Assembly (NCBI GenBank): GCA_007922225.1
Contig: ML679956.1
Span: forward strand, 75,738,095-75,802,094
Direction: 5' to 3'
DNA length: 64,000 bases
DNA from: Emydura subglobosa
Taxonomy: Eukaryota; Chordata; Testudines; Chelidae
The notes beneath the pieces were generated by a model. That model was not told the origin of the DNA and ran no database searches. It saw only the letters and a list, made by a program, of their open reading frames with translations. The position numbers were made by a program, and so were the translations under genes. This document shows, piece after piece, positions 39,788 through 51,745 of the stretch. Positions within the stretch are counted from its first letter, which is position 1. Every line of letters starts with the position of its first letter.

Positions 39788-41012
39788 GATCTTACATGTA
39801 TTTAGTAGTTATCATCTTAAAAGATCCTAAAGTAAATTATGACCTGTATATCAGGCAGGCCACTCATCAGTGAAAGGCAGTCATATCTATGAAGTGAAGA
39901 AGAACACTGTATCCAACTGAAAACATAGGAGGATATAGACTGGCAGGACCATGTTACCCACTTTGCAATTTGGTCAAGATATCAGATGTAGCACCCTTAC
40001 AGAAATTCTCTCTCTTATTGCCCATCATTATGGTATCTGAATGCCAAGTAGGTATCAGTGATCATCTAGTCATCTAGATCAGCCATAGGATCTTTAATAA
40101 CTGCATGTAGCTACAATATGGAATTTAAAATCTCATCTGAAAAACATCACCTCCAGCAGCACAGTGCACTGTAATTCTATGCAAGGGCACTGGTTTGGTA
40201 CAGAACCAGAGAGAAGAGTGCCACCTACTGAACCACCCACATCACTTCCGGTAGCATCTGTTTTTTTTCCTTAGAGGACTTGCACTAAGTACTGACACAT
40301 CCTATCTTGGGCGAGCTGTCTGGACTGCCGTTTGAGGTGGCATGGCTACTGACGTTGTAAAGCCAGGGGAATCAGGGTTATTATCGCAGCCGTTTTTTCT
40401 AGATGGGAATGAAATTCCGGCTATTTTCCATCATCAGAACCTCATTAGGCTGTGCAACCTACTAATTGATAAACACAGACCTGACAACCTGCGTAAGAGG
40501 GGAAGACAGAAGTCGACCCGGGACCTGCCAATCAACGTCACGGCCGTCACTGGCTAGAAGTGAACTTTGACCTCTCGCAAGAATGATGCTGATTGTTTCA
40601 GATGCAAAGAGAAAAATGGAACCTTGCCTAATTATACCATCAATGTCAGGTCGCATACCCTAATCGGACACCTGCACGATGGAAAAAAGAAAATGACTGC
40701 AGCTCATGGAGTCCTGCTACTGTGAACCTAGACACACTACTTTGTCGAATATATAATCTATTGGAAATTCTTCGTAGGCCACTACAATACAGCTTTATAT
40801 TGACTAGCTCCATACAAGTAAACTATCTCACCAACTGCTTCACGGAGCTATGTGAGACTATACAGTTGATAAAGTAAAACTTAAATAAAAGTAGATGGAG
40901 AGAGAAGTTGAAAGGTATGGGGGAAGGGAACTGACGTACCTACTTAGCTGAGATTTCAAGGGAGAAGGAAGGTTGAGAAGGCAGGAGAGATACAGGGAGG
41001 CTGTTCCAGAAG
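39788..41012. other. Intergenic DNA, unexplained open frame at 40342-40557
   Basis: No gene could be established. A 71-codon plus-strand frame at 40342-40557 has a diverse, protein-like composition but no recognised domain. Confidence 0.35.
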
Positions 41013-41075
41013 CAGGAGGTCAGACTAGATAATCATAAAGTGGCCCCTTCTGGCCTGATAAAATCTGTGACAGGG
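41013..41075 (+). mobile_element. CR1 3' end fragment
   Basis: GAGGTCAGACTAGATAATCA followed by GGCCCCTTCTGGCCTGATAA is a sense CR1 terminal segment. Only about 60 bp are recognisable. Confidence 0.8.
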
Positions 41076-41439
41076 TCAAAGCCTGCTCATCTCACTGATG
41101 GGAGCAGTCTGGATGGTGTGGATGAGTAAAGCAAGCTGGATTTGAGCCAAGTTTTGGGGGATAGGCTGGTTGGCTCAGGAATAGTTTTGAACAGAAAGGC
41201 ACTTCTGAAGTGAATCTGGAAAGATCAGCCAGTCTGTGTTTTCCTTCTTTCCACTTTTTAGGTTTGATTGTTTTTTCAATGCAGAAGAAACCTGGAACAG
41301 CAGGAAACCACCGCAAGGCACTGAATGTAAATACATGCTGAGAGGTGGAAAGAAAAAGTATCCATAACCAATGTGCAAAGAATATAAAACCTTCTATGGC
41401 TGCTTCCAAAACTGGCTTCAAGCTGCATTCCTGCAAAGA

Positions 41440-41525
41440 CTGATCCTGGGTCTCTACAGTTGGCCCAAGTCAAAGGGAGTTTTTCCACTGACATCATTGG
41501 GAGTGAGATCAGGCTCAGGGAGAGC
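41440..41525. repeat. Short palindromic repeat
   Basis: Contains AAGTCAAAGGGAGTTTTTCC and CACTGACATCATTGGGAGTG. It is related to the short palindromes at 37345 and 47505. Confidence 0.45.
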
Positions 41526-41534
41526 TGAGCAGAG

Positions 41535-42760
41535 ACATTTCTTCTTCTTCAACGCTTAGCCAAACAGTCGGCTGTAGTGATCATTCGCCATTTGGTCCAT
41601 TCCGGTGCAGTTCCAAGGGCTTGCTGGGCTGAGAGTCTAACATTGGAACAGACTTAATGAACCCATGTAATAGGAGGTCTGCCTCTGGACCGCCTCCCAC
41701 CCTCGCTTGTTGGAATTTTATCCCAGATGTTACAAGCCAGGGTTCACTGGAACATCTTGTGACATGTCCAAAAAGAGTAAGACAAATGGCCCTGTACAAA
41801 TAGTCTGTAGACCGGAGCAACTGTAAACATCTGCATTACAAATAAAGTCATTCCATTTTATGCCCAGTATATGACATTGGCGTTTTGTGTGGGAAGCCTC
41901 CAGCTTTGCCCAGTCTGAGTGACTGTGTTCATGTTTCACAACCGTACAACAGTACAGAGAGGATACAGCTCGAATAGATCCTGAACTTGGTTGTTGTGCC
42001 ATGATGATGTTGATTCCATATTTGTTGTAAACAACCCCTGGTAGATGCTGTAATGCCAATCTGGTAGAGAACCTCTGTGTGAAAGTTGGTGGAACTGGTG
42101 AGTATAGCAAATAGCAAAAGCTGGAGACTGCTTCGACAGTTTCATTATTCAAAGAGATTGGAGTCACAGGTGGACCTGGCCCTAGATTTTGCAGCCTTGA
42201 CTTTGACCACAAAACATGGAGGCCAACCTTAGCTGACTCCTCCTTCATTTGCTGGGGTGCCTTGTGAAACCTGTCGGGGCTCTGTACTAGAAGAACAACG
42301 TCATCAGCATAGTCAAGGTCTGAGAGCGAGAGCTCACCAATCTTAATCCCTAGGGACCTGATGGAATGCTTCATTATGAAATCCATTGCCTGACAAAAGA
42401 GGGCAGGGACCGAGACACAGCCCTGCTTGACACCAGATACTGATTTAAAAGGTGCCGACTTCTGATTCCCCAGATGTACTCGGGCCGTGATTCCATTAAG
42501 CAGCTTACTAATCAAGTCCAGCAGAGTGGTTGGGACACCCGCGCCTTTTAAGGCCTTCCATAGTGCGACTTGGTCAACTGAATCAAACGCAGCCTTAATA
42601 TCGACATATGCTACAGCAGGGGCTTCTTGAACTCACGGCGTATCTCCGACAACAAGCGGAAGGCCAAAATGGCCTCTAACGTGGATCTGCTCCTTGTAAA
42701 GCCTGACTTTTGGGAATGATGCTTCTGATGTAGCAAGGGCTCCAAATGCCCCAGCAGAAC
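41535..42760 (-). mobile_element. Non-CR1 LINE, reverse transcriptase remnant
   Basis: On the minus strand, 42611-42750 encodes SGFTRSRSTLEAILAFRLL. A frameshift near 42610 is followed by a YVDIKAAFDSVDQ block. A 261-codon open frame at 41730-42515 continues with GVKQGC, the catalytic YADD box (DLDYADDVVLL) and a C-terminal ILGIKWNDF block. These are conserved RT domain blocks of a non-LTR element unlike the CR1 copies here, whose box is FADD-like. The 3' terminus carries GAAGAAGAAG near 41540. At least one frameshift and missing N-terminal and endonuclease parts make it dead. I cannot assign the clade (R4-, RTE- or I-like) with confidence. Confidence 0.8.
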
Positions 42761-42841
42761 ATGGGGACAGAACAGACCATTGAGCAGAGATTGCAAAATA
42801 AATAAAGAAAAAATCCCCAGGAATATTTGCTTGAATTAAAG

Positions 42842-42905
42842 CATTCATTACCTGTGGCTGTATACCTAGTATGTATATACATATACCTAGTATATACATA
42901 CATGG
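42842..42905. repeat. AT-rich palindromic tandem (TATACCTAGTATA words)
   Basis: TATACCTAGTATGTATATAC is followed by ATATACCTAGTATATACATA. The two near-copies are self-complementary. Confidence 0.75.
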
Positions 42906-43135
42906 CCTTCTCACTGTTGTATCTGAGCACCTCACAATCTTTAAGGTGTTTCCCCTCACAGCAGCCCATGAGGTGCTGTTATCCCCCTTCTGCTGATGGA
43001 GAACTGAGGCATAAGGAGACTAAGTGCCTCTCCAGAGGTCACACATGAAGTCTGTGTCAGAGCAGGGTCTTGCATTCAGATCTCCCCCTACCTAGGTGAG
43101 TGCCCTAACCACTGGACCAGTCTCCCTCTCCCGTG
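42906..43135 (-). repeat. MIR-like SINE, reverse orientation
   Basis: GAGCACCTCACAATCTTTAA, then GATGGAGAACTGAGGCATAA and CCTAACCACTGGACCAGTCT run from tail to tRNA-like end. It is nearly full length and non-coding. Confidence 0.78.
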
Positions 43136-43724
43136 GTGCTCAGATCCCTCCAAATAGAAGAATGCACAGGAAATACAGGGATTGTCCTGCTCCCTGCCCG
43201 TGCCGGGATATGATCTGACCCTCAGATTTTATTTAGTCCCACTCAGGCAAACTCCCATTTATTTCAATTATTCATTTACATTTATAGCCAGCGCATGATG
43301 TTCTTATCTCCAGGGAAACAGATATGCTGTTGGGGTTTGATTTATTCTAGCAAAATATATTTCAGTTAACATTTTAACCTGGATCCGTGATGTGGTTACA
43401 AAGGCAATATAATGAATCACCCTTTGACTCAGCTCCATAACATTTTAAAACCTACCGGGGAGGGAGTTAGGAACACACATTCCTGCAGATAACGTGCACG
43501 TAGAGGCACTGGTTCAGTTTGTGTGGGCTAGAAATTATTACACCCTATCCTATTCCTTTGTCCATTTACTTCAGGCCAGGAAGCAGGCATTGCTTACTTA
43601 CAAAATCTTTATTGATGATTCCAGTTATACTGCGAAAATAGACACAAACCTCCCAAGAAAAAGGAAATCTGCTAGTAGATTGCTTGAACCTTGATCTGTC
43701 TTGCTGTATTGGTACTGGAGTAAA
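43136..43724. other. Intergenic DNA, nothing recognised
   Basis: A short palindrome trace at about 43235-43275 apart, no feature was recognised. Confidence 0.4.
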
Positions 43725-46700
43725 CCATAGAATCATAGGGAAGGGACCTTAGGAGGTCATGTAGTCCAACCCCCTGCTCAAAGCAGGACCAACCCCAACT
43801 AAATCATCCCAGCCAGGGCTTTGTCAAGCTGGGCCTTAAAAACCTCTAAGGATGGAGATTCCACCACCTCCCTAGGTAACCCATTCCAGTGCTTCACCAC
43901 CCTCCTAGGGAAAAAGTCTTTCCTAATATCCAACCTAGACCTCCCCCACTGCAACTTGAGACAATTGCTCCTAGTTCTGTCATCTGCCACCACTGAGAAC
44001 AGCCTAGCTCCATCTTCTGTAGAACCCCCTCTTCAGGTAGTTGAAGGCTGCTATCAAATCCTCCATCACTCTTCTCTTCTGCAGACTAAATAAACCCAGT
44101 TCCCTCAGTCTCTTCTCATAAGTCATGTGCTCCAGCCCCCTAAACATTTTTGTCGCCCTCCTCTGGACTCTCAAGTTTGTCCACATCCTTCCTGTAGTGG
44201 GGGGCCCAAAACTGGATACAAAATTTCAGATATGGCCTCACCAGTGCCGAATAGACGGGAATAATCACTTCCCTCGATCTGCTGGCAATGCTCCTATTAA
44301 TGCAGCCCAATATGCTGTTAGGCTTCTTGGCAACAAGGGCACTCTGTTGACTCATATCCAGCTTCTTGTCCACTGTAACCCTCAGGTTATTTTCTGCAGA
44401 ACTGCTGCCTAGCCAGTTAGTTCCCAGTCTGTAGCAGTGCATGGGATTCTTCTGTCCTAAGTGCAGGACTCTGCACTTGTCCTTGCTGAACCTCATCAGA
44501 TTCCTTTTGGCCCAATCCTCCAATTTGTCTAGGCCACTCTGTATCCTATCCCTGCCCTCCAGTGTATCTACCACTCCCCCCATCCTAGTGTCATCTACAA
44601 ACTTGCTGAGGGTGCAATCTACCCCGTCATCCAGATCATTAATGAAGACATTGAACAAAACTGCCCCAGGACCGACCCCTGGGGCACTCTGCTTGATACC
44701 AGCTGCTAACTAGACATTGAGCTGTTAATCACTACCCATTGAGCCCGATGATCTAGCCAGCTTTCTATCCACCTTATAGTTCATTCATCCAAGCCATATT
44801 TCTTTAACTTGCTGGCAAGAATACTGTGGGAGACAGTAACAAAAGCTATGCTAAAGTCAAGAGATAGCATGTCCACCTCTTTTCCCACATCCACAGAACC
44901 AGTCAACTCATCATCAAAGGCAATCAGGTTGATCAGGCCTGACTTGGCCTTGGTGAATTCATGCTGACCCTTCCTGATCACCTTCCTCTCTTCCAAGTGT
45001 CTCAAAATGGATTCCTTGAGGAGCTGCTCCATGATTTTTCCGGGGACTGAGGTGAGGCTGACTGGTCTGTAGTTCCCCGGCTCCTCCTCCCCTTTTTAAA
45101 AGATGGGCACTATATTTGCCTTTTCCCAATCATCTAGGACCTCCCCTGATCGCCACAAGTTTTCAAAGATAATGCCCAATGGCTCTGCAATCACATGAGC
45201 CAACTCCCTCAGCACTCTTGGATGCATTGCATCCGGCTCCATGGACTTGTGTATGTCCAGCTTTTCTAAATAGTTCTGAACCTGTTCTTTCACCACTGAG
45301 GGCTGCTCACCTCCTCCCCATTGTGTGCTGCTCAGTTCAGTAGTCTGGGAGCTGACCTTGTCTGTGAAGGCAGAAGCCAAAAAAGGATTGAGTACTTCAG
45401 CTTTTTCTATTTCATCTGTCACTAGGTTGTCTCCCTTATTTAGTAAGGGGTCCACACTTTCCCTGACCTTCCTGTTGCTAACATACCTGAAGAAACCCAT
45501 CTTGTTACCCTTCACGTCCCTTGCTAGGTGCAATTCCAATTGTGCTTTTGGCCTTCCTGATTTCATTCTTGCATGCTCAAGCAATATTTTTATACTTCTC
45601 CCTAGTCATCTGTTCAAGCTTCCACTTCTTGTAAGCTTCCTTTTGGGTTTAAGCTCACCGAAGATTTCTCTGTTAAGCCAAGCTGGTCGCCTGCCATATT
45701 TGCTATTCTTTCTGCACATCGGGATGGTTTGTTCCTGCGCCCTCAATAAGGTTTCTTTAAAATACAGCCAGCTCTGTTGGACTCCTTTCCCCCTCATATT
45801 AGCCTCCAGGGGATCCTGCCCATAATTTCCCTGGGGGAGTCAAAGTCTGCTTTTCTGAATCCAGGGTCTGTATCCTGCTGTTCTCCTTTCTTCCTTTTGT
45901 CAGGATCCTGAACTTGACCATCTCATGGTCACTGCTGCCCAGGTTGCCATCCACTTCTACTTTCCCTACCAATTCTTCCCTGTCTGTGAGCAGCTGGTCA
46001 AGAGGAGCATAGCCCTTGGTTCCTCCAGCACTTGCACCAGGAAGTTGTCCCCAACACTCTCAAAAAACTTCCTGGATTGTCTGTGCACTGCTGTATTGCT
46101 CTCCCAGCAGATGTCAGGGTGACTGAAGTCCCCCATGAGAACCAGGGCCTGTGATCTGGAAACTTCTGTTAGTTGCTTGAAGAAAGCCTCATCCACCTCT
46201 GGTCTGGTGGTCTATAGCAGACACCCACCATGACATCACCCTCGTTGCTTTTGCTTCTAAACTTAACCCAGAGATTCTCAACAGGCTTTTCTCCAGTTTC
46301 ATACTGGAGCTCTGAGCAATCATACTGCTCTCTTACATACAGTGCATCTCCTCTATCTTTTCTGTCCTTCCTGAACAGTTTATATCCATCCGTGACAGTG
46401 CTCCAGTCATGTGAGTTACCCCACCAAGTGTCTTATTCCAATCACATCAAAGTTCCTTGACTGTGCCAGGGCTTCCAATTCCTCCTGCTTGTTTCCCAGG
46501 CTTCTTGCGTTCATATATGGGAACCTAAGATAACTAGCTGATTTTCCTACCTTCTCTATATGAATCAGGAGGCCTTCCCTGTTGCACTCTCCTCCTTGCA
46601 TTTCCTCCTGGTATCCCACTTCCCCACTTATCTCAGCGTTTAGGTCTCCATCCCCCAGTGAACCTAGTTTAAAGCCCTCCTCACTAGGTTAGCAAGCCTG

Positions 46701-46890
46701 TTTGTGAAGATGCTCTTTCTTCTCTTTGTTGTCTCTTTCTAGCAATCCTTCTTCTTGGAACAACATCCCATAGTCAAAGAATCCAAAGCCCTCTCTCTGA
46801 CACCACCTGCCTAACCACGCATTTACTTCCACAATTCGATGGCCCCTACTGGGAGTCCCTATCTATGTAATGGGAGGTTGGGCAGTGGAT
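43725..46890 (-). mobile_element. Long CR1 LINE with decayed endonuclease-reverse transcriptase
   Basis: The 3' end is at 43725 (CCATAGAATCATAGGG on the plus strand) and the element runs back to about 46890. On the minus strand the ORF2 parts appear in order: endonuclease N-terminus (NARSLGNKQEE, 46416-46619), endonuclease core (LMGDFSHPDICWE, 45966-46196), RT N-terminus (45096-45584), RT middle (44781-45032) and RT palm with FVDD in place of FADD (44140-44658). These lie in different frames broken by stops and frameshifts, for example a stop just after VPIF near 45094. At about 3.2 kb it is the most complete CR1 in the window but is not functional. Confidence 0.93.
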
Positions 46891-47500
46891 CTGCCTATCT
46901 AATTTCTTATGTTGTGGCATCACAGTGGCATCTCACTTATTTCAGATAAAGTCATAGGAAAGCACTGATTGGAATGACTGTAGGCTTCATAACAGCCAAA
47001 GCCAGAAACAGGCAGGAACCATTCTGTGCTGGAGAATTCTGGAGGCTGCCCTTGTAACCCAGTTGAATTTAGAAACCAGGATCTGAAGCCATGTCTCTGG
47101 AGGTGTGAAAACTGTAATTCTAAACCAGCTAATGAAGTGCACTATCCCAGAGCACTCATCAGACTGAGTTATATATAGCCGCAGGCAAGGAGGTGCTTAC
47201 CAGTGCCTTTGCAATTCTGGAATCAGACGGCATGTAAATCTGAGAGATAAAACTTCCCATGGGTACAGCTTTAGCTAGACACTAGCCAAGCTGCTGTATA
47301 TAAAGGGATGCTGGAGCATTGCAAGGACCATTCTGGCTACAAACCTGCAGGCAATCTAGGGCGGTGTCACACCCAGTAGTGAGATTCAGTGCAATCAGGA
47401 TTATCCAAACTTCACTTACTTGATCCCTGCCTCCCCACCCTGGTCCACTCACCTTAGCTGGATGCCTGACCTATTTGCCCATCCATTTGAACAGGAGGGA
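46891..47500. other. Intergenic DNA, nothing recognised
   Basis: No gene or repeat recognised. Confidence 0.4.
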
Positions 47501-47504
47501 ACTG

Positions 47505-47590
47505 AGTTCAGGGGTGAAATCCCGTTCCATTGACATGGGTGGGAACTTTGCCATTGACTTCAATGGGGCAAGATTTCACCCCTGCTGATT
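47505..47590. repeat. Short palindromic repeat
   Basis: GGGGTGAAATCCCGTTCCAT is mirrored by GGGGCAAGATTTCACCCCTG around TTGACTTCAATGG. A second diverged piece lies at 47860-47930. Confidence 0.65.
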
Positions 47591-48224
47591 TCTGTCCTTC
47601 ACTTTTCCTGCCTCTGAGCCAACAGAATCCAGACTTTCACAAGGTGGACCAGAAAGCTCATTCTAGGCTTTGTGCTGTCTGTGTTGGATCAGCTGAGTGG
47701 GCACTCCGTCTGGAGTGGCAAGGTCTGCTTTGGGTATGGCTGTGTCGTGTTGCGGAGAGGGCTTCTCTAGTTTTGTGTCTTTTTAAAGGCTCATGCGAGC
47801 ACTTAGACCCTGGGCAGGTGATAATTCATATAACAAATGCCCGTGCTTAATACACAGCGGGGGTGAAACCCCAGCCTTATTGACATCAATGGGAGTTCTG
47901 CTTCTGACTTCAGGATTCACCCACGGTGTTTGAGGGTGGGCTGGGGAGTTCTTGGAGAAATGGGGACTGGAAGAGTCCTGTGAGCTTGGCTTCTGTGGTG
48001 TTCTAAGCTGCCTCAGTCCTGCAGAGCTTCAGGGACACTCCTTGACAGTCTTGCTCTCTTGACCCACCTGGCACTGGGAAAACTGGAGAGCTGGGGGTGG
48101 GGTTCTGGCTCTGCACCTCGTCCCACACACCTTGAGTCTGCTCCTCAAGTGGCACAGCTTCCTCCCAACCAAAAAAGCATGGGCCGTCACGGGAGTCTGT
48201 GATTTTCACATTTCACATTTCACT
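47591..48224. other. Intergenic DNA, nothing recognised
   Basis: No gene was seen. The palindrome trace at 47860-47930 is noted above. Confidence 0.4.
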
Positions 48225-48400
48225 CTGCTGTGGGAGCAGAGTGATTGCCAGCAGGGGACGCGATGTGGTCACGCAGCCATGAGAGCATGCTCAGTAGAGA
48301 GACCAAGTGGCTTGTCCAAGGTCCCACAAGGAGTCTGCAGCAGAGCAGAGAACTGACTCCTCTTTTGTCTTCCTGTCCTGCTGCTGGACAGTGGGAGAAC
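48225..48400 (-). repeat. MIR-like SINE, reverse orientation
   Basis: AAGTGGCTTGTCCAAGGTCC then AGTCTGCAGCAGAGCAGAGA and CTGACTCCTCTTTTGTCTTC fit the reverse MIR core. It is diverged. Confidence 0.6.
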
Positions 48401-49429
48401 GGTTCTGCAGTGATTCTAAATGCTTAGTGGATGGTTTTTATTGCATACTACAGGATATTTCTGCAGAGAGTTGCCTGGTTAGGTGGTGCTGGCTCCTCCT
48501 TGTTACCAGCTGTTTATATTGTATTAGTGGAAGCTGAAGGCAAGCTAAATACACTCCGTTTACCTAGTACTGCAGTTGTCCCAGGGGTATTATGAGTTTG
48601 GAGGGTATTATGTGAGGGGAAGTGGGGGTATGCAGGCCTGGCTGAGAGGAAAGGTGGGCCGTGTGATCACAACTGGGATGGGGGAGGGGGTGGGTTATTA
48701 GATAATCTCCCTGATGGAAGTGTTGAGAAACCCTGTTCTAACATAAAAACCAAGCAGCTCCTCCACTGCCTACCTTTAAAACAGACGATCTAAAAATTAA
48801 GCCTCTGAGGACTTTTAAATGTCCATAAAGAGGATGAACTGCTTTTCCTTCCCTTGCAGGTCACCTTTAAAGCATCCCATTAGGAAACAAGCAAATCATC
48901 AAAGTGAAAATTCCTGACTTTGCATGAAATTAGATAACATTTCCTTTATTATTCAACTAATACCACCTTTACACTCTTGTGTATAGATCTTATTTTCTAC
49001 ATCCTAATCCTGTCCCAAGGAGGTTACAATATGAACCAGGCATGGATGATACAGGCGCACACATAACCTATAGACAGTGGGTTAAGTGACTTTAGGTTTA
49101 ATCACCCCCTCCTGGGGAAATTCTCTAGCGTTGTCCTGGGATCATCAGCTGGAGGGTGAAGGTGGGGGTGAGTGGTATCCCATGGATCCCCTGGGATCTT
49201 CAGAAGGTCAGCAGGTATTAAATTGGCTCTGGATATACCCCCTGGGGTGTGAGGCGAGATGATGCACATCCCTGTGAGCAGAGGACGTTCCCCGTCTACA
49301 TGTGCAAAACATGGGTTTGATTTGTGCGGTGTCTCTCAGCGGAGAAGAGACAGGGCTTAGTGGTAATGAATAGTACTTCCCCGTGGTCCAAGGGGTGAGC
49401 TAATATTTGAGGCTTTGTAGAGTTGTTTC
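48401..49429. other. Intergenic DNA, nothing recognised
   Basis: Near 48700 the sequence AGTGTTGAGAAACCCTGTTC resembles the end of a hAT-type MITE (compare 869-981), but its partner end was not found. Confidence 0.4.
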
Positions 49430-49835
49430 TGTTAGGATGAGAAATCGACGATACGAGTCAGATCAGTTCTTGGCGTAATCTTGTTTATTTACAAGAAATG
49501 GCCTCGAAGTCTTGTTCCTACAACAGGCCATTTCCTTGCTCTGTTATCCCCAAGTCTGCCACTCCGGTGAGCTCTGTGCTCAAGAAACTGTCTCTTCTCC
49601 TGGGTTTTCTACCTCTGACCCCCACAGCCTGCAAGCCCCTTCCTAGCCCCTTCCTTTGCAAGTAGGAAAACCCCTCAGTCTAAATGGCTTAGCTATGCCC
49701 TGCCACACAGCTTAGTCCTTGGGCAGTCTCTCCATTGTTTATAGCTGCCTTTATGCCATCAAGGGACCTGATTGCTCCTTCCATTGAGCCAGGGTGAACT
49801 TGGCACACCCATTGTCTTTACCGAGAACTGATTGT
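49430..49835 (-). mobile_element. Possible solo LTR
   Basis: Read on the minus strand there is a TATAAA at 49743-49738 and an AATAAA at 49489-49484, about 250 bases apart, followed by about 50 bases of possible U5. This order fits a U3-R-U5 layout. I could not fix the TG...CA ends or a target duplication and there is no internal coding region, so it would be a solo LTR of an endogenous retroelement. The call is tentative. Confidence 0.4.
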
Positions 49836-51139
49836 CTTTGGACGGGAGGCTCCATGGATGGCAGCCATTAGCCCCTACCAGCATCGCAATACAAAGGGGA
49901 TTCTGTATTCAGGCTGCAGGATGCATGCAGGCCCTATGGTTCTTCCTGGCACTCTCTAGCTCCCAGACTGACTACCACTACCGTGACCTGTGTGGCCTGG
50001 TGTCACCACACAGACTCTCCCAAAGTCCTGGCCTGGACTCTGCGGTCCTGGAGAAGTCCATAGTCTCTCCCTTCCCAGTTCGGCTGAGGCTGGGGGCGCT
50101 GCAGAAGCCAGGAGGCTCAGTCTGCGGAAGGGGGCGGGGGTGACACTCACATTGCTCTACCATTACCTCCTGTAGTTGGTTAAGAAGTGGCCTGGACAGA
50201 TCCCAGAGGGAATTCAATGTGATCTTCCTCAGGTGTAAGATTGGCAGTAGGAAAGTGTGGAGCAATCAAACATGGGCTGTAAAGCAGACAGAGAATGGGG
50301 GCTTTTCAGCACTGGAAGCAGATGATCACTGAAATGATCTTAGGAGGGAAAGTGGCACCAGGAAAGGGAAGGATAGAGAACAGGATCCCTTAGCAGTTTG
50401 AAAGGGTGCTGTACATGCCTCTTGGGGCTTAGAAACGCATTGATTTCTAATTGTATTGCCCCACAATGCTGTAGATATGCATGGTGCTTAACAGGCAAAC
50501 AAAATGGGAGAGCCCTGCTCTGAGATGTTTGAAGTCTATGTACATGAGAGGTGGGTAGGGAACTCCACAGAATGGTGTGCTGGAGAGCAAGCCATCAAAT
50601 GCCTTGCTCATATGAGGATAGAGGATAGGCCAAGATTTCTCTAGATCCCAACCAGTTGCGGAAATGTTGCTTGCTTATCAGTTTGCAAGGATCCATCTAT
50701 CTCTCAGATTCGTTTGCCAGATAGGAGGATTTTCCTTGTTAAATCTATAAACCAAGCAGTCCTTGAGGGCAGGGGGACAGATTGATCTGTTTTGGTAAAC
50801 TGTGTCCAATGGAAAAGATGAAGAAGAATGAAGAGGCAGGGATTAGGATTAGGGAACAGTGGTGTGTTCTGATTGCCACAGACATGCACATTTGTAAGGA
50901 TGACTTTCCCTTAACCTTCCTGCTGCTGCCTCTCCTGACAATCCTGATCAGGGATTCTGGGCACTACAGTAATATTGCAATAATGTGATGGCTGCTATCT
51001 TGGTCATCACACTGAGAATTAACCAGGGGGCTTCCAGAGTTAAAAATATGAGCTGCTACATTTGCTTGAGCTAAAGGGGTCGACTTGAGAAAATCAGCCC
51101 TACGCAGGAACCTTTTTCTGGCATAGTTGTCTCAGCCAG
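49836..51139. other. Intergenic DNA, nothing recognised
   Basis: No gene or repeat recognised. The open frames near 49830-50265 overlap on both strands and lack motifs. Confidence 0.4.
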
Positions 51140-51352
51140 GCATGTGATGAAGTGGAATTTGTTACCAACATAGCTAAGCCTGTGAAAACCTCTCTGGCAG
51201 GTGCAGTTATATATAGTTTATGTTGCTCAGGGGCGGGGGTGGAATAAACTATGCTGGCAAAAGTGCAGTTTTGCCAATATAACGTGTGTCCACACTAGGA
51301 GTCCTTTGCTGGTATAGCATCCCAATATAGCCTGGTGTAGACCTGGCCTAAC
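51140..51352. mobile_element. MITE of the TCTACAC...GTGTAGAC group
   Basis: Contains GCAGTTATATATAGTTTATG, a CAAAAGTGCAGTTTTGCC inverted centre, CGTGTGTCCACACTAGGAG and ends GGTGTAGACCTGGCC. It is non-coding and the left boundary is approximate. Confidence 0.6.
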
Positions 51353-51664
51353 TGGGGCTGTAATAGACTCGGATCATCTATGGACCGGGCATAGAGGGGA
51401 ACTTGTAATATATGCTCACCAATGGGTTACAACAGCAAATAGTGTCAGAGTGAAAGTAGAGCTGCTTTAGAATGGGAGAGGGTATAGCTTCCAATTACTT
51501 GACCCAGAGGCTAGTCTAACTGGCACTAATAAATACTGATTTCAAATGATCTATCTATCACAAAGCAGCCATATAGTCAGCATGAAGGCGTTCTGTTCCA
51601 GGACTGGAAGATCAGGACTGGAGCCAGAGACACAGGGAATAGCAGGTTGTAACAGCTGCTCCTA

Positions 51665-51745
51665 AGGCGTTGTCTCCAGGCAGACTTGCACAAGTTTAAC
51701 TAAAGGTGTGATTTTTTTAAAAAACCGTTTTAAACAAGAGTAAGT
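51665..51745. mobile_element. MITE fragment
   Basis: GCAGACTTGCACAAGTTTAA then CTAAAGGTGTGATTTTTTTA is a left half of a known-looking foldback element. The right half is missing. Confidence 0.5.

Noticed and set aside
45325..45825. A 166-codon plus-strand frame opposite the long CR1
   Set aside because: It is the antisense shadow of the CR1 reverse transcriptase region.
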